64,000 nucleotides of DNA, taken from positions 51,519 through 115,518 of the forward strand of contig FNCM01000009.1 of the NCBI GenBank assembly GCA_900100835.1. The letters run 5' to 3'. Below the pieces are notes generated by a model. That model saw only the letters and a list, made by a program, of their open reading frames with translations, was not told where the DNA came from and searched no databases. Within the stretch, counting starts at the first letter, position 1. Each line of letters starts with the position of its first letter. The position numbers were made by a program, and so were the translations under genes. Below, piece after piece: positions 27,270 to 35,225 of the stretch. The DNA comes from Selenomonas sp. WCT3 (GTDB lineage: Bacteria; Bacillota; Negativicutes; Selenomonadales; Selenomonadaceae).

Positions 27270-27923
27270 ATGAACGCAAAGGAAATTATGTCTCGTGTTG
27301 ACCACACGCTGCTGAAACAGACGGCTACTTGGGAGGATATCCAGGCTATCTGTGATGAGGCTGTTAAGTATCAGGCAGCTACGGTCATGATTCCGTCCTG
27401 CTTTATTCCGCGCATCAAGGCAAAATATGGTGATGCTCTGAAGATTGCAACGGTTGTAGGTTTCCCGAATGGTAACTGCAATACGGCTGCCAAGATTGCC
27501 GAGACGGCACAGGCTTTGGCTGACGGTGCGGTAGAAATCGATATGGTCATCAACATCGGCATGCTCAAAGCTGGTGAGACGGACTATGTTACGGAAGAGA
27601 TTCGTGCCCTGAAACGCGTCTGCGGTGACCGCGTGCTCAAGGTCATCGTTGAGACTTGCTTCCTTACGGAAGAAGAGAAAATCGCTGCTTGCAAATGTGT
27701 CAATGAGAGCGGTGCTGACATCATCAAGACGTCCACGGGCTTCGGCACGGCTGGTGCAACGCTGGAAGATATCGCTCTCTTCAAGAAGCACATCAACGAA
27801 AATGTTGGCATGAAGGCTGCTGGCGGCATCCATACGCGTGAAGAGATGGAAGCTTATATCAATGCTGGCTGCTGCCGGTTGGGCGCAAGTGCTGCAGTTA
27901 AAGTTTTGAAAGACGAGCTGTAA
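27270..27923 (+). CDS. deoC: Deoxyribose-phosphate aldolase
   Basis: A 217-residue cytoplasmic class I aldolase that splits 2-deoxyribose 5-phosphate into glyceraldehyde 3-phosphate and acetaldehyde. Family motifs are visible in order: RVDHTLLKQTATWEDI, VGFPNGNC, EIDMVINIG, KVIVETCFLTEEE, then IIKTSTGFG, which holds the Schiff-base lysine, and a C-terminal GGIHTREE. Length is normal. It follows its probable regulator and ends in a shared bidirectional terminator. AGAAAGGGGA precedes the ATG. Confidence 0.97.
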   Translation: MNAKEIMSRVDHTLLKQTATWEDIQAICDEAVKYQAATVMIPSCFIPRIKAKYGDALKIATVVGFPNGNCNTAAKIAETAQALADGAVEIDMVINIGMLKAGETDYVTEEIRALKRVCGDRVLKVIVETCFLTEEEKIAACKCVNESGADIIKTSTGFGTAGATLEDIALFKKHINENVGMKAAGGIHTREEMEAYINAGCCRLGASAAVKVLKDEL

Positions 27924-27928
27924 GCAAT

Positions 27929-27972
27929 AAAAAATTCCGTTGGACTCTTACGAGACCCAACGGAATTTTTTG
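27929..27972. terminator. Bidirectional terminator between deoC and moaC
   Basis: AAAAAATTCCGTTGG pairs with CCAACGGAATTTTTT, serving both convergent genes. Confidence 0.9.
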
Positions 27973-27978
27973 CGTTTA

Positions 27979-28461
27979 TCAGCGGATAAATTCGCCGCTT
28001 TTGCCACCGGTCTTTTTGTCGAGGTGGATATATTGGATTTCCATGCGTTTGTCGATAGCCTTGCACATATCGTAAATCGTTAGCAGCGCAACGCTGACGG
28101 AATGGAGTGCTTCCATTTCGACCCCGGTCTGGCCGGTTACCTTGACAGTAGCTTTGGCTTCAACGGCGCATTCCGTGGGCAGCATCGTAAAATCGACGCT
28201 GCATTTGGCAATGGGCAGCGGATGACAGAGGGGGATGACCGAGCTGGTGGATTTTGCGGCCATAATGCCGGCAACCCGGGCGACGCCGAGAACGTCTCCC
28301 TTTTTTGCTGTGCCTTGTTCGATGGCGTCGTAGACGGCCTGATTGACTTTTATGCGGCCGGTAGCAATGGCCGTGCGGCTCGTTTCCTGTTTGCCGCTGA
28401 CATCGACCATGATGGCTTGCCCTTCCTCGTCAAAATGGGTAAGACCTGTGCGTGGGTCCAT
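27979..28461 (-). CDS. moaC: MoaC, cyclic pyranopterin monophosphate synthase
   Basis: A 160-residue enzyme that rearranges the MoaA product to cyclic pyranopterin monophosphate. Family motifs: [18 protein letters not shown] at the N-terminus, the active-site [36 protein letters not shown], and C-terminal [10 protein letters not shown] start at ATG 28461, which follows GGAGACG; a longer ORF to 28521 has no ribosome site. It sits apart from the other molybdenum genes at 49-54 kb but next to narK, so it may answer the same demand. Confidence 0.95.
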   Translation of the reverse strand: MDPRTGLTHFDEEGQAIMVDVSGKQETSRTAIATGRIKVNQAVYDAIEQGTAKKGDVLGVARVAGIMAAKSTSSVIPLCHPLPIAKCSVDFTMLPTECAVEAKATVKVTGQTGVEMEALHSVSVALLTIYDMCKAIDKRMEIQYIHLDKKTGGKSGEFIR

Positions 28462-28518
28462 ACAATATCGTCTCCTTTTTTTATCGCTAGCAATATTGTA
28501 ACAGGATTTACCGCGAAA

Positions 28519-28552
28519 CAAAAGCCTTCTCCGTATTCGGGAAGGCTTTTGT
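28519..28552 (-). terminator. Intrinsic terminator of narK
   Basis: AAAAGCCTTC pairs with GAAGGCTTTT on the minus strand just after the narK stop. Confidence 0.85.
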
Positions 28553-28553
28553 T

Positions 28554-29897
28554 TTAGCAGTTCATTCCGGAGCCTTTGCGGTCATAGAACCACCAGGTAA
28601 TCAGGATGGTGCTGGCCGTGAAGGCGATGAGAAGGTAAAAGGCTGGGGTAACGCTTTGGAAATTGGCGTAGGACCAGCCAAAAATCTTTGGAATCAGGAA
28701 AGCACCGTAGGCGGCGATGGCGGCGGTGAATCCCGTGACCAGCGAGGAATGGAAGGGATTGTTGAAGATATAAGGAATCATGCGGAAGGAGGCCCCGTTG
28801 ACAAAACCAGTGGTCAGGAACAATAGCAGGAAGGCTGCGAAGAACATGGCAAAATTATGGGCTTGGATTCCTGCGAGCACGGTCAGGCAGGCTGCCAGCA
28901 TGACGAAGAGCGAGAGCATCGTGATGCGCGAGCCGCTGTTTATCTTGTCGGCCAGCCATCCGCCAAGCGGACGGACGCTGGCACCGATGAAGGGGCCGAG
29001 AAAGGCGGCCATGGAGAAGGAGACTTCCGGAAATTCTTTGGTGACGAGAAGTCCCAACGCCGCAGAAAAGCCGATGAAGGAACCAAAGCCGCAGGTATAA
29101 ATCCAGCACATGAGCCAGGTGTGTTTGTTGCCGAAAATCGAAAGAATGGATTTGGGACTTTGCTTTGGCAGCGGCAGGTTGTCCATGAATAGCCAGATCA
29201 GTGCCAGGGTGATAATCGTGGGGATGGCCCAGAAATAGCAGACATTCTGCAGGAAAAGCGTCGTGCCAGCGGTGGTGGTAAGTCCAGGGCCAAAAAGGGA
29301 GGAAAGGTTCCAGCCTAAGAGAAGAGGAGCCGTCAGATAGATGAGGGAAACGCCGAGATTGCCGACGCCGGCATTGATGCCGAGGGCAAGGCCTTTATGT
29401 GCCTTGGGAAAGAAAAAGCCGATGTTGGCCATGGATGCCGAGAAGTTTGCGCCAGCGATGCCGATAAAGGATACGAGCAGGACAAAGGTATCGTAAGAGG
29501 TGGCAGTATCCTGCAGGGCGTTGCCCAGGCCAATAATGGGCAGCAGGAGCAGTGCCGTGGTGATAAAGGTGGAATTTTTGCCGCCGATGAGTCCGGGAAG
29601 GTACGTGTAGAAAAGTCTGCCCGTGGCCCCTACAAGTCCTGGCAGGGCTGCCAGTGTGAAAATCTGCTCGTCAGTAAAGTGGAAGCCGACACTGTTTAGT
29701 TTAGCCGCAATCGTTGCCCAAAGGGTCCAAACGACAAAGGATAAAGTCAGGGCCCAGGTGGAAGTATAGAGATTCTGATTGGCAATCTTTTTGCCAAAAG
29801 CATTCCAGAAGGCTTCGTTTTCTGGTTCCCAGTGGGCCAGAATTTCCTTGCGGCTTGGCTTGTCGCCGAGCAGCTGTAATACATTGTTTTCTGCCAT
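28554..29897 (-). CDS. narK: NarK-type nitrate/nitrite transporter (MFS)
   Basis: A 447-residue major facilitator with 12 membrane helices. NarK signatures include a glycine-rich region around [22 protein letters not shown] and [16 protein letters not shown], and the C-terminal counterpart [18 protein letters not shown] cytoplasmic extension of about 40 residues precedes the first helix. It would import nitrate for NarGHI, exporting nitrite or using protons. The ATG follows GGATAGGAGTATTATT. The promoter, divergent from a Crp/Fnr gene, has its own class II operator. Confidence 0.94.
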   Translation of the reverse strand: MAENNVLQLLGDKPSRKEILAHWEPENEAFWNAFGKKIANQNLYTSTWALTLSFVVWTLWATIAAKLNSVGFHFTDEQIFTLAALPGLVGATGRLFYTYLPGLIGGKNSTFITTALLLLPIIGLGNALQDTATSYDTFVLLVSFIGIAGANFSASMANIGFFFPKAHKGLALGINAGVGNLGVSLIYLTAPLLLGWNLSSLFGPGLTTTAGTTLFLQNVCYFWAIPTIITLALIWLFMDNLPLPKQSPKSILSIFGNKHTWLMCWIYTCGFGSFIGFSAALGLLVTKEFPEVSFSMAAFLGPFIGASVRPLGGWLADKINSGSRITMLSLFVMLAACLTVLAGIQAHNFAMFFAAFLLLFLTTGFVNGASFRMIPYIFNNPFHSSLVTGFTAAIAAYGAFLIPKIFGWSYANFQSVTPAFYLLIAFTASTILITWWFYDRKGSGMNC

Positions 29898-29961
29898 AAT
29901 AATACTCCTATCCGATTGAAAGAATAATGAATGCGTACAAACCGGTTTATGATTTACATCA

Positions 29962-30003
29962 AGTATAATTAAAAAACATCAAGCTGTAAGTAACAAATCT
30001 CAC
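29962..30003 (-). promoter_or_regulatory. Class II operator and -10 of narK
   Basis: Read on the minus strand, GTGAG-ATTT-GTTAC (30003 to 29990) is centred 29.5 bp before TATACT (29967 to 29962). The centre is 21 bp, two helical turns, from the centre of the divergent operator at 30011. Confidence 0.7.
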
Positions 30004-30010
30004 GAGGGTT

Positions 30011-30052
30011 GTGATAAATGTTACAGGTAAAAATGCTTTTTTTTAGTACACT
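30011..30052 (+). promoter_or_regulatory. Class II operator and -10 of the second Crp/Fnr gene
   Basis: GTGAT-AAAT-GTTAC (30011-30024), flanked by T and A so that it reads TGTGA-N6-TTACA, is centred 29.5 bp before TACACT (30047-30052). The arrangement suggests autoregulation. Confidence 0.7.
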
Positions 30053-30083
30053 GTTATTAACAATAGGAAATGAGGTAATGGTC

Positions 30084-30767
30084 ATGGAATCTATGGAATC
30101 GTTAGTCCGCCAGCTTTATGAAATTCCCGGCAAGGTTGTCATGCTTCATGATGGAGAGTATCTGTTTCATGAAGGAAATCCGGCCAAATATTTCTACATT
30201 GTGCGGACTGGTCAGATTTTTATCACGAAATACGCATCGTCGGGACGGGTGCTCAGCCTGCGACTGGCAACGCGCAGCAGCATAATCGGGGAACTGCCGC
30301 TCTACGAGAGCAATCCCGTCTATATCTTCAATGCTGTGGCGCAGAGTGCGGCGGAGGTCTATGCCATTGAGTTTCCGGTATTGCAGGCGTATCTTGAGAA
30401 AAAGCCGCAGCTGGCGGTAAATCTGCTCAAACTCATCAGTGCGCATATGCGGAAACAGCATTCGAAATTCCGCGACCTTGTCCTGTACGGGAAAAAGGGG
30501 GCCTTGTATTCAACGCTGATTCGCCTGTCCAACAGCTATGGCAAGGAAGTGGATGGCGGCATTTTGATTTCCGTGCCACTCACGAATCAGGAATTGGCAA
30601 ATTATTCGGGAACAGCCCGGGAGAGTCTTAATCGCATGCTCAGCGAACTGCGCAAGGCGGGAATTATTGAATATCGCGGTCATTTGATTTTCATCAAAGA
30701 CTTGGATTACCTGAAAGAGGCTATCCAGTGTGAGAACTGCGGCCGGGAAGTTTGCAATATCGAATGA
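30084..30767 (+). CDS. Crp/Fnr family regulator beside narK
   Basis: A 227-residue regulator: beta-roll sensor (about 18-105), dimer helix, then winged helix-turn-helix (about 165-205). The recognition helix ARESLNRML keeps the three CRP base-contacting residues (R179, E180, R184), which read the GTGA half-site in CRP. This fits the GTGAT-type operators found before its own gene, narK, narG and the 61.4-kb chemoreceptor. It has no N-terminal FNR cysteines, but ends in CENCGREVC (C216, C219, C224), which could bind a metal or cluster. I place the start at ATG 30084, eight bases after GAGG; ATG 30078 is nearly as good. A 30018 start would lie inside the operator. Confidence 0.82.
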   Translation: MESMESLVRQLYEIPGKVVMLHDGEYLFHEGNPAKYFYIVRTGQIFITKYASSGRVLSLRLATRSSIIGELPLYESNPVYIFNAVAQSAAEVYAIEFPVLQAYLEKKPQLAVNLLKLISAHMRKQHSKFRDLVLYGKKGALYSTLIRLSNSYGKEVDGGILISVPLTNQELANYSGTARESLNRMLSELRKAGIIEYRGHLIFIKDLDYLKEAIQCENCGREVCNIE

Positions 30768-30807
30768 GCAGTTGAACAAAAATGATAAGCGAAGCGAAAC
30801 TATGTTA

Positions 30808-30872
30808 CAAGCTATAGGCAACGGTATTGATTGCAGCCAGACAATCGATTATCGTTAGCGTATAGCTTTTTT
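30808..30872 (+). terminator. Long structured hairpin after the Crp/Fnr gene
   Basis: AAGCTATA...TATAGCTT enclose AACG/CGTT and ATTGATTG/CAATCGAT arms, giving a stacked 65-nt hairpin followed by TTTTTT. It may be an unusual terminator or a small structured RNA. Confidence 0.5.
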
Positions 30873-30972
30873 GTGTGCAGAAAACGCTTAACGGATTGAG
30901 CAGATGGAAAAATAGGGAATAAGGGGGAAGGAGAGTGAAAATGCAGAAAAATGAGAACAAAAAATGTGAAAA

Positions 30973-31013
30973 TACTTCAAATTTCTTGCTTTATTTTTGC
31001 GTATTTTGAAGTA
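30973..31013 (+). repeat. Inverted repeat upstream of a chemoreceptor promoter
   Basis: TACTTCAAA (30973-30981) and TTTGAAGTA (31005-31013) are perfect arms with a 23-bp T-rich loop, just before a TATAAT at 31032. This may be an operator. The remaining part of the 305-bp gap from 30768 to 31072 shows nothing else. Confidence 0.45.
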
Positions 31014-31072
31014 AATGCTTATTTTTTATGATATAATTAGAGAAGATTATCAACAGGTAAGGAGTGGGTAAT

Positions 31073-32770
31073 GTGGATAAGTTGACCATTCGCCAGAAAT
31101 TGATTTTTGTTTTTGGCGTGCTCATTGCAATCTTTTTTGCTAATGGGCTCTATACGGGGTATAGTCTGAACAGTATTAACAGCGGTGCACTGCGCATCGC
31201 GACCGAACATCTTTCCAGTGTGCTGGCTGGTGTGGAAAGCAGCCGTACGCTGGCGGATTATCGTCAGGGAGAGTATGCTGTCGTAACGGCAACAACGCTG
31301 CCGAACCGTATTCATGCGGCGCAGGAAACGCTAAAGAAAGCCGACCAGCTCGATATTGCTTTTGACACCATTGAGCCGGCGGTAGCTCCCGATGTCCGCG
31401 ATGATTTCAACAACATGCGTGGCACTTGGGAAAAGTATAAGCAGAACACCAAAGAAATCATCAAGTTGTCCAAAGATGGCAAGAAGGATGAGGCAATCAA
31501 ACTGCTTGACCAGTCAAATGGGCAGTATGCCGATATGACGAATAAGCTCAACCGCGTTGTCGACAGCAGCAAGGATTTCATCCACAAGGAAAGTGCTGAG
31601 GCATCCAAGAAATACGAGCAGACGAAATGGACGCTGATTGTCTGCATTTTGTTCGTGGTATTGCTTTCTGGTTTTATGGCGTTCTACCTGAGTTCTTCCA
31701 TTATGAAGTCCATCCAGTACCTCATGGCGGTTTCGAAGGAAGTGGCAGCCGGCAACCTTACGGTTGAGGCAGTGGCCAAAACGCAGGATGAATTCGGCCA
31801 GCTTACAGCGGCTTATGGTGACACCATTAAGAATTTGCGGGCGCTGATTAAGAATATCCAGCAGACGTCGGATGAAGTATCGACGTTTGCTACCCATCTG
31901 ACGGAAAATGCTAGCCAATCGGCACAGGCGACCCAGCAGGTGGCGGTGTCGATTACGAATGTAGCGGGAAATACCAGCGTTCAGGGCGAATCCGTCAGCA
32001 AGTCGCTGGCTGATATTCAGGAAATGTCGGACAGCCTTCATGGGTTCCAGGATAAGGCATCTTCGTCAGCTGATGCGGCCCGCAATGTGGAAGGCATTGC
32101 TGCCGAGGGCAAGAATGCGATTGCCGGTGCTGTGGATCAGATGGCCGAAATTGCTGACTCGGTAACCGATTCGGCGGAGGTTATCAAGAAGCTGGCAGAG
32201 CGCTCGGAGGAAATTGGCCAGATTTCGGTTACGATTTCGGGCATTGCCGAGCAGACCAATCTGCTCTCGCTCAATGCGGCTATTGAGGCAGCCCGCGCGG
32301 GCGATGCCGGCCGCGGTTTCGCTGTTGTTGCCGATGAGGTTCGCAAGTTGGCCGAGGAATCCAATACGGCAGCGCAGAAGATTTCGGAACTCATCACGAC
32401 AATCCAGAAGGACACGGAGCAGGCAGTTATGCGCATGCAGAAGGGCACGGAAGATGTCAAGAGCGGCCGCGAAGTCGTTGCGAAGGCCGGCAGTGCGTTT
32501 GAGTCGATTTCAACCGCCGTGTCCAATCTGACCAAACATGCAGATGATATTCTCATGGAGGCACGCAAATCCACGGCTAAGGCCGAAGAACTGGTCGGTG
32601 TGATGGAAGGCATCAATAAATCCGGTCACGATGTAGCGTCGGAGACGCAGTCGGTATCGGCGGCAACCGAGGAACAGTCAGCGGCCATGGACGAAGTGGC
32701 CAATGCCAGCCGCAACCTGGCCAGCTTGGCCGAAGAGCTTTCCGAGTCAGCGGCGAAGTTCAAGATTTAA
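31073..32770 (+). CDS. Methyl-accepting chemotaxis protein paired with a sugar-binding protein
   Basis: A 565-residue chemoreceptor: N-terminal membrane helix (about 8-30), a helical periplasmic domain (about 31-185), second helix (about 186-207), HAMP, then a coiled coil with the tip [20 protein letters not shown] and [11 protein letters not shown] start at 31073 follows AAGGAG by eight bases; GTG 31064 overlaps that site. Twelve bases after the stop a ChvE/XylF-like lipoprotein gene begins, so the receptor may sense sugar through that binding protein. Confidence 0.92.
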   Translation: MDKLTIRQKLIFVFGVLIAIFFANGLYTGYSLNSINSGALRIATEHLSSVLAGVESSRTLADYRQGEYAVVTATTLPNRIHAAQETLKKADQLDIAFDTIEPAVAPDVRDDFNNMRGTWEKYKQNTKEIIKLSKDGKKDEAIKLLDQSNGQYADMTNKLNRVVDSSKDFIHKESAEASKKYEQTKWTLIVCILFVVLLSGFMAFYLSSSIMKSIQYLMAVSKEVAAGNLTVEAVAKTQDEFGQLTAAYGDTIKNLRALIKNIQQTSDEVSTFATHLTENASQSAQATQQVAVSITNVAGNTSVQGESVSKSLADIQEMSDSLHGFQDKASSSADAARNVEGIAAEGKNAIAGAVDQMAEIADSVTDSAEVIKKLAERSEEIGQISVTISGIAEQTNLLSLNAAIEAARAGDAGRGFAVVADEVRKLAEESNTAAQKISELITTIQKDTEQAVMRMQKGTEDVKSGREVVAKAGSAFESISTAVSNLTKHADDILMEARKSTAKAEELVGVMEGINKSGHDVASETQSVSAATEEQSAAMDEVANASRNLASLAEELSESAAKFKI

Positions 32771-32782
32771 GGAGACCTTGCA

Positions 32783-33802
32783 ATGAAGAAAATTATCACG
32801 ATACTCTGCCTGGCGCTCTTGGTCATCAGCACATTGGTGCTCGGAGGTTGTGGCAGCAGCGATACCAATAACAAAAAAGTAGCCGTAGCCTTTGCCAACT
32901 CGTCAAGCAGCTGGCAGAAGAACGGCCAGACCATTAAAGAAATGCTCGAAAAAGAAGGCTATACGGTGGACTTGCAGTTTGCCGATACGCCGGAGCAGCA
33001 GATTGACCAGATCAAAAAACAGCTGGCTGACAGTCCGAAATGTCTGGTCATTGGCGCCGTTGACAGTACCGCGCTTAAAGATGTGCTCACCGAAGCCAAG
33101 GAAAAGAAGGTTGCCGTCATTGCGTTTGACCGCTTGATTATGAATTCCGATGCGGTATCCTATTATGCGTCGTTTGATAATCTGGCCGTGGGGCAGGCCA
33201 TGGGCGAATACATCGAGGCAAAACTTCAGCTGAAGACAGGAGCAGGCCCGTTCAATATGGAAATCTTCGCTGGAGACCCGGCGGATAACAATGCGCATGT
33301 GTTCTACGATGGCGCGATGGAAGTGCTGAAACCTTATATTGATAAAGGCCAGCTCGTCATCCCCTCGAAGGAAACGAGTTTTGACCAGGTCGCAATCAAA
33401 GGCTGGAAGCCCGAAGGGGCAACAGAGCGCATGACAAAGCTTCTGCAGGGGCCGGACGCTGGCGTTAAACTTGACGTCGTGCTTTCTCCGAACGATGGCC
33501 TGGCGGGCGGCATCCGCGATGCACTCGCCAAGGGGGGCTATAGCGAGATGCCACTGCTGACCGGTCAGGATGCGGAGAGTCAGGCACTCGATGCCATCCG
33601 AAGCGGCAAGCAGACCATTACGATTTATAAATCACCGGAACTTTTGGTGGCCAAGACCGTCCGCATGATTAAAGCCGTGGTCGAAGGCACCCAGCCGGAT
33701 ATCAACGATGTCAAATCGTATAACAATGGGGTAATCGTTGTCCCGGCGTACCTCTGCACGCCGATGATTATCGATAAGGATAACCTCAGTGAAGTGAAAT
33801 AA
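32783..33802 (+). CDS. Periplasmic sugar-binding lipoprotein, ChvE/XylF type
   Basis: A 339-residue protein with a lipoprotein signal (lipobox LGGC, Cys near residue 23) and a periplasmic-binding-protein type I fold: KVAVAFANSSSSWQKNG, CLVIGAVDSTALKDVL, VIAFDRLIMNSDAVSYYASFDN, VLSPNDGLAGGIRDAL, LLTGQDAESQALDAIRSGKQTITIYK. These resemble ChvE and XylF, which bind monosaccharides. No ABC ATPase or permease gene is near. It lies 12 bp after a chemoreceptor and ends in a terminator, so I infer a ligand-binding partner for that receptor, or for a transporter encoded elsewhere. Confidence 0.85.
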   Translation: MKKIITILCLALLVISTLVLGGCGSSDTNNKKVAVAFANSSSSWQKNGQTIKEMLEKEGYTVDLQFADTPEQQIDQIKKQLADSPKCLVIGAVDSTALKDVLTEAKEKKVAVIAFDRLIMNSDAVSYYASFDNLAVGQAMGEYIEAKLQLKTGAGPFNMEIFAGDPADNNAHVFYDGAMEVLKPYIDKGQLVIPSKETSFDQVAIKGWKPEGATERMTKLLQGPDAGVKLDVVLSPNDGLAGGIRDALAKGGYSEMPLLTGQDAESQALDAIRSGKQTITIYKSPELLVAKTVRMIKAVVEGTQPDINDVKSYNNGVIVVPAYLCTPMIIDKDNLSEVK

Positions 33803-33809
33803 TAATATG

Positions 33810-33852
33810 GCAGAGCTTGTGCATCTTTTTTGATGGGCAGGCTCTGCTTTTT
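33810..33852 (+). terminator. Intrinsic terminator after the binding-protein gene
   Basis: GCAGAGC and GCTCTGC arms with inner GCATC/GATG pairing, followed by TTTTTA. Confidence 0.8.
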
Positions 33853-33943
33853 ATTTCCCCGAAAAAAGAGAAGGAATTAAGCGCGGGGCGGCGAAGTAAA
33901 AAATAAATAATTGATAATGTTGGTTGATAAGGAGGTAGGTATT

Positions 33944-34279
33944 ATGGTTAAACGATTGTTTTCGGCGGTTTTGCTGGTGGCGGCGCTGATTTTGGTGGCG
34001 GCACCGTCGGCTCCGGCAGAGGCCAGTGACTATTACATGGGAACGTATACCGATGGAACGGATGCGTATCTTATCACGCAGTCGGTCAGTATTTCGAGCC
34101 GCAGTCCGTACACATTTCGCTGTACGGTGAAAAATGCGGGCAATTACCTCTATTATTCGTTCTATCCGTCAAATGGCAGTCCGTATTACCGCAATTCGGA
34201 AGGCTACCATGGCTATGTGTTTGGCGGAGCTTCGCCGATTGCGGCCAATATTTACCGCTTTGTTGTCAATAATTATTGA
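33944..34279 (+). CDS. Small secreted protein, unknown
   Basis: A 111-residue protein with a clear signal peptide (MVKRLFSAVLLVAALILVAA, cleavage likely after PAEA near residue 26). The mature part of about 85 residues is rich in tyrosine and serine (MGTYTDGTDAYL, YLYYSFYPSNGSPYY), suggesting a small beta-strand domain. One cysteine is present (FRCTVK). AAGGAGGT precedes ATG 33944, so it is well expressed. Sixteen bases separate it from the serine hydrolase downstream, so they form an operon. I do not recognise the family. Confidence 0.7.
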   Translation: MVKRLFSAVLLVAALILVAAPSAPAEASDYYMGTYTDGTDAYLITQSVSISSRSPYTFRCTVKNAGNYLYYSFYPSNGSPYYRNSEGYHGYVFGGASPIAANIYRFVVNNY

Positions 34280-34294
34280 GGTGGAGGTTTGTTA

Positions 34295-35167
34295 ATGCGG
34301 CGTTTTACGGTTATCGGTTGTTTGGTGGTTTGGCTGCTGGCAATGTTTTTGCCAGCTGGATATGGTAAAGCGGCGGCCGCAGCTTCGCCGAAGGTCAGCA
34401 ATGATTCGCTGGCGCAGGTGGTGACGGCGCTTTCTAATTCAGACAGCACGCAATATGCCTTGTTTGTGGCGTATCCAGGCGAAAATCGTGAGGAGTACAG
34501 TTATCAGTCAAAACAGATGCGTTCGGCCAGTATGATTAAAGTGTTTATTTTAGGTACGGCGATGGAAAAGGTTAGGGATGGCCAGCTGTCGCTTTACCAA
34601 AATTTGGTTTTGCACAGTTATGACAAGGTCGGCGGAGCTGGTGTATTGGCTGGTTATGCTAGCGGGACGGAACTCACGTTGGACACCGTCATGCGGCTGA
34701 TGATTACCGAAAGTGATAATACGGCAACGAATATGATGATTGACCTCTTGGGCATGGAGGAAATCAATGCTTACATAACGCGCAATGGCTATGGAGATAC
34801 GATTCTTCAGCGGAAGATGATGGATAGCCAGGCCGTAGCCGAAGGCCGTGAAAACTATACTTCGGTCAATGATTTAGGCCATTTTTTCCTGAAACTTTAC
34901 CATAGGAATTGTGTAAGCCCGGAACTGGACGATGTGATGCTTGGCTATCTGGAGGCCCAGACCGATACGGAATGCTTTCCGGCAGCACTTCCCGGCGTTA
35001 TGATTTGCCATAAGACCGGAGAGCTCTATGGGCTTTATGACGATGGTGGCATCGTTTATCAGCCTGGCAGGCATTTCATTATCGTAGGGATGACCGAAAA
35101 TTATTCCAGCCGTGGACGGGCGATTTCCATCCTGCGGCAAATGGCAAAAGCCGCTGCAAATAATTGA
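34295..35167 (+). CDS. Secreted class A beta-lactamase-like serine hydrolase
   Basis: A 290-residue protein with a signal sequence (to about residue 30) and the penicillin-recognition fold. The nucleophile motif is SMIK (79-82), the second SDN (140-142) and the third KTG (240-242). A class A general-base Glu166 is not evident: aligning N192 with Asn170 puts tyrosine at that place. It may therefore be a penicillin-binding protein-like hydrolase or an inactive or weak beta-lactamase rather than a true resistance enzyme. I start at ATG 34295 because GGAGG lies eight bases before; an upstream TTG overlaps it. Confidence 0.78.
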   Translation: MRRFTVIGCLVVWLLAMFLPAGYGKAAAAASPKVSNDSLAQVVTALSNSDSTQYALFVAYPGENREEYSYQSKQMRSASMIKVFILGTAMEKVRDGQLSLYQNLVLHSYDKVGGAGVLAGYASGTELTLDTVMRLMITESDNTATNMMIDLLGMEEINAYITRNGYGDTILQRKMMDSQAVAEGRENYTSVNDLGHFFLKLYHRNCVSPELDDVMLGYLEAQTDTECFPAALPGVMICHKTGELYGLYDDGGIVYQPGRHFIIVGMTENYSSRGRAISILRQMAKAAANN

Positions 35168-35172
35168 GAAAG

Positions 35173-35225
35173 AAAAAAGTGGATTGACTTGTCAAAATGT
35201 AATTGACGAGTCAATCCACTTTTTA
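35173..35225. terminator. Bidirectional terminator
   Basis: AAAAAAGTGGATTGACT pairs with AGTCAATCCACTTTTT between convergent genes; the right arm touches the stop codon of the minus-strand gene. Confidence 0.9.
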
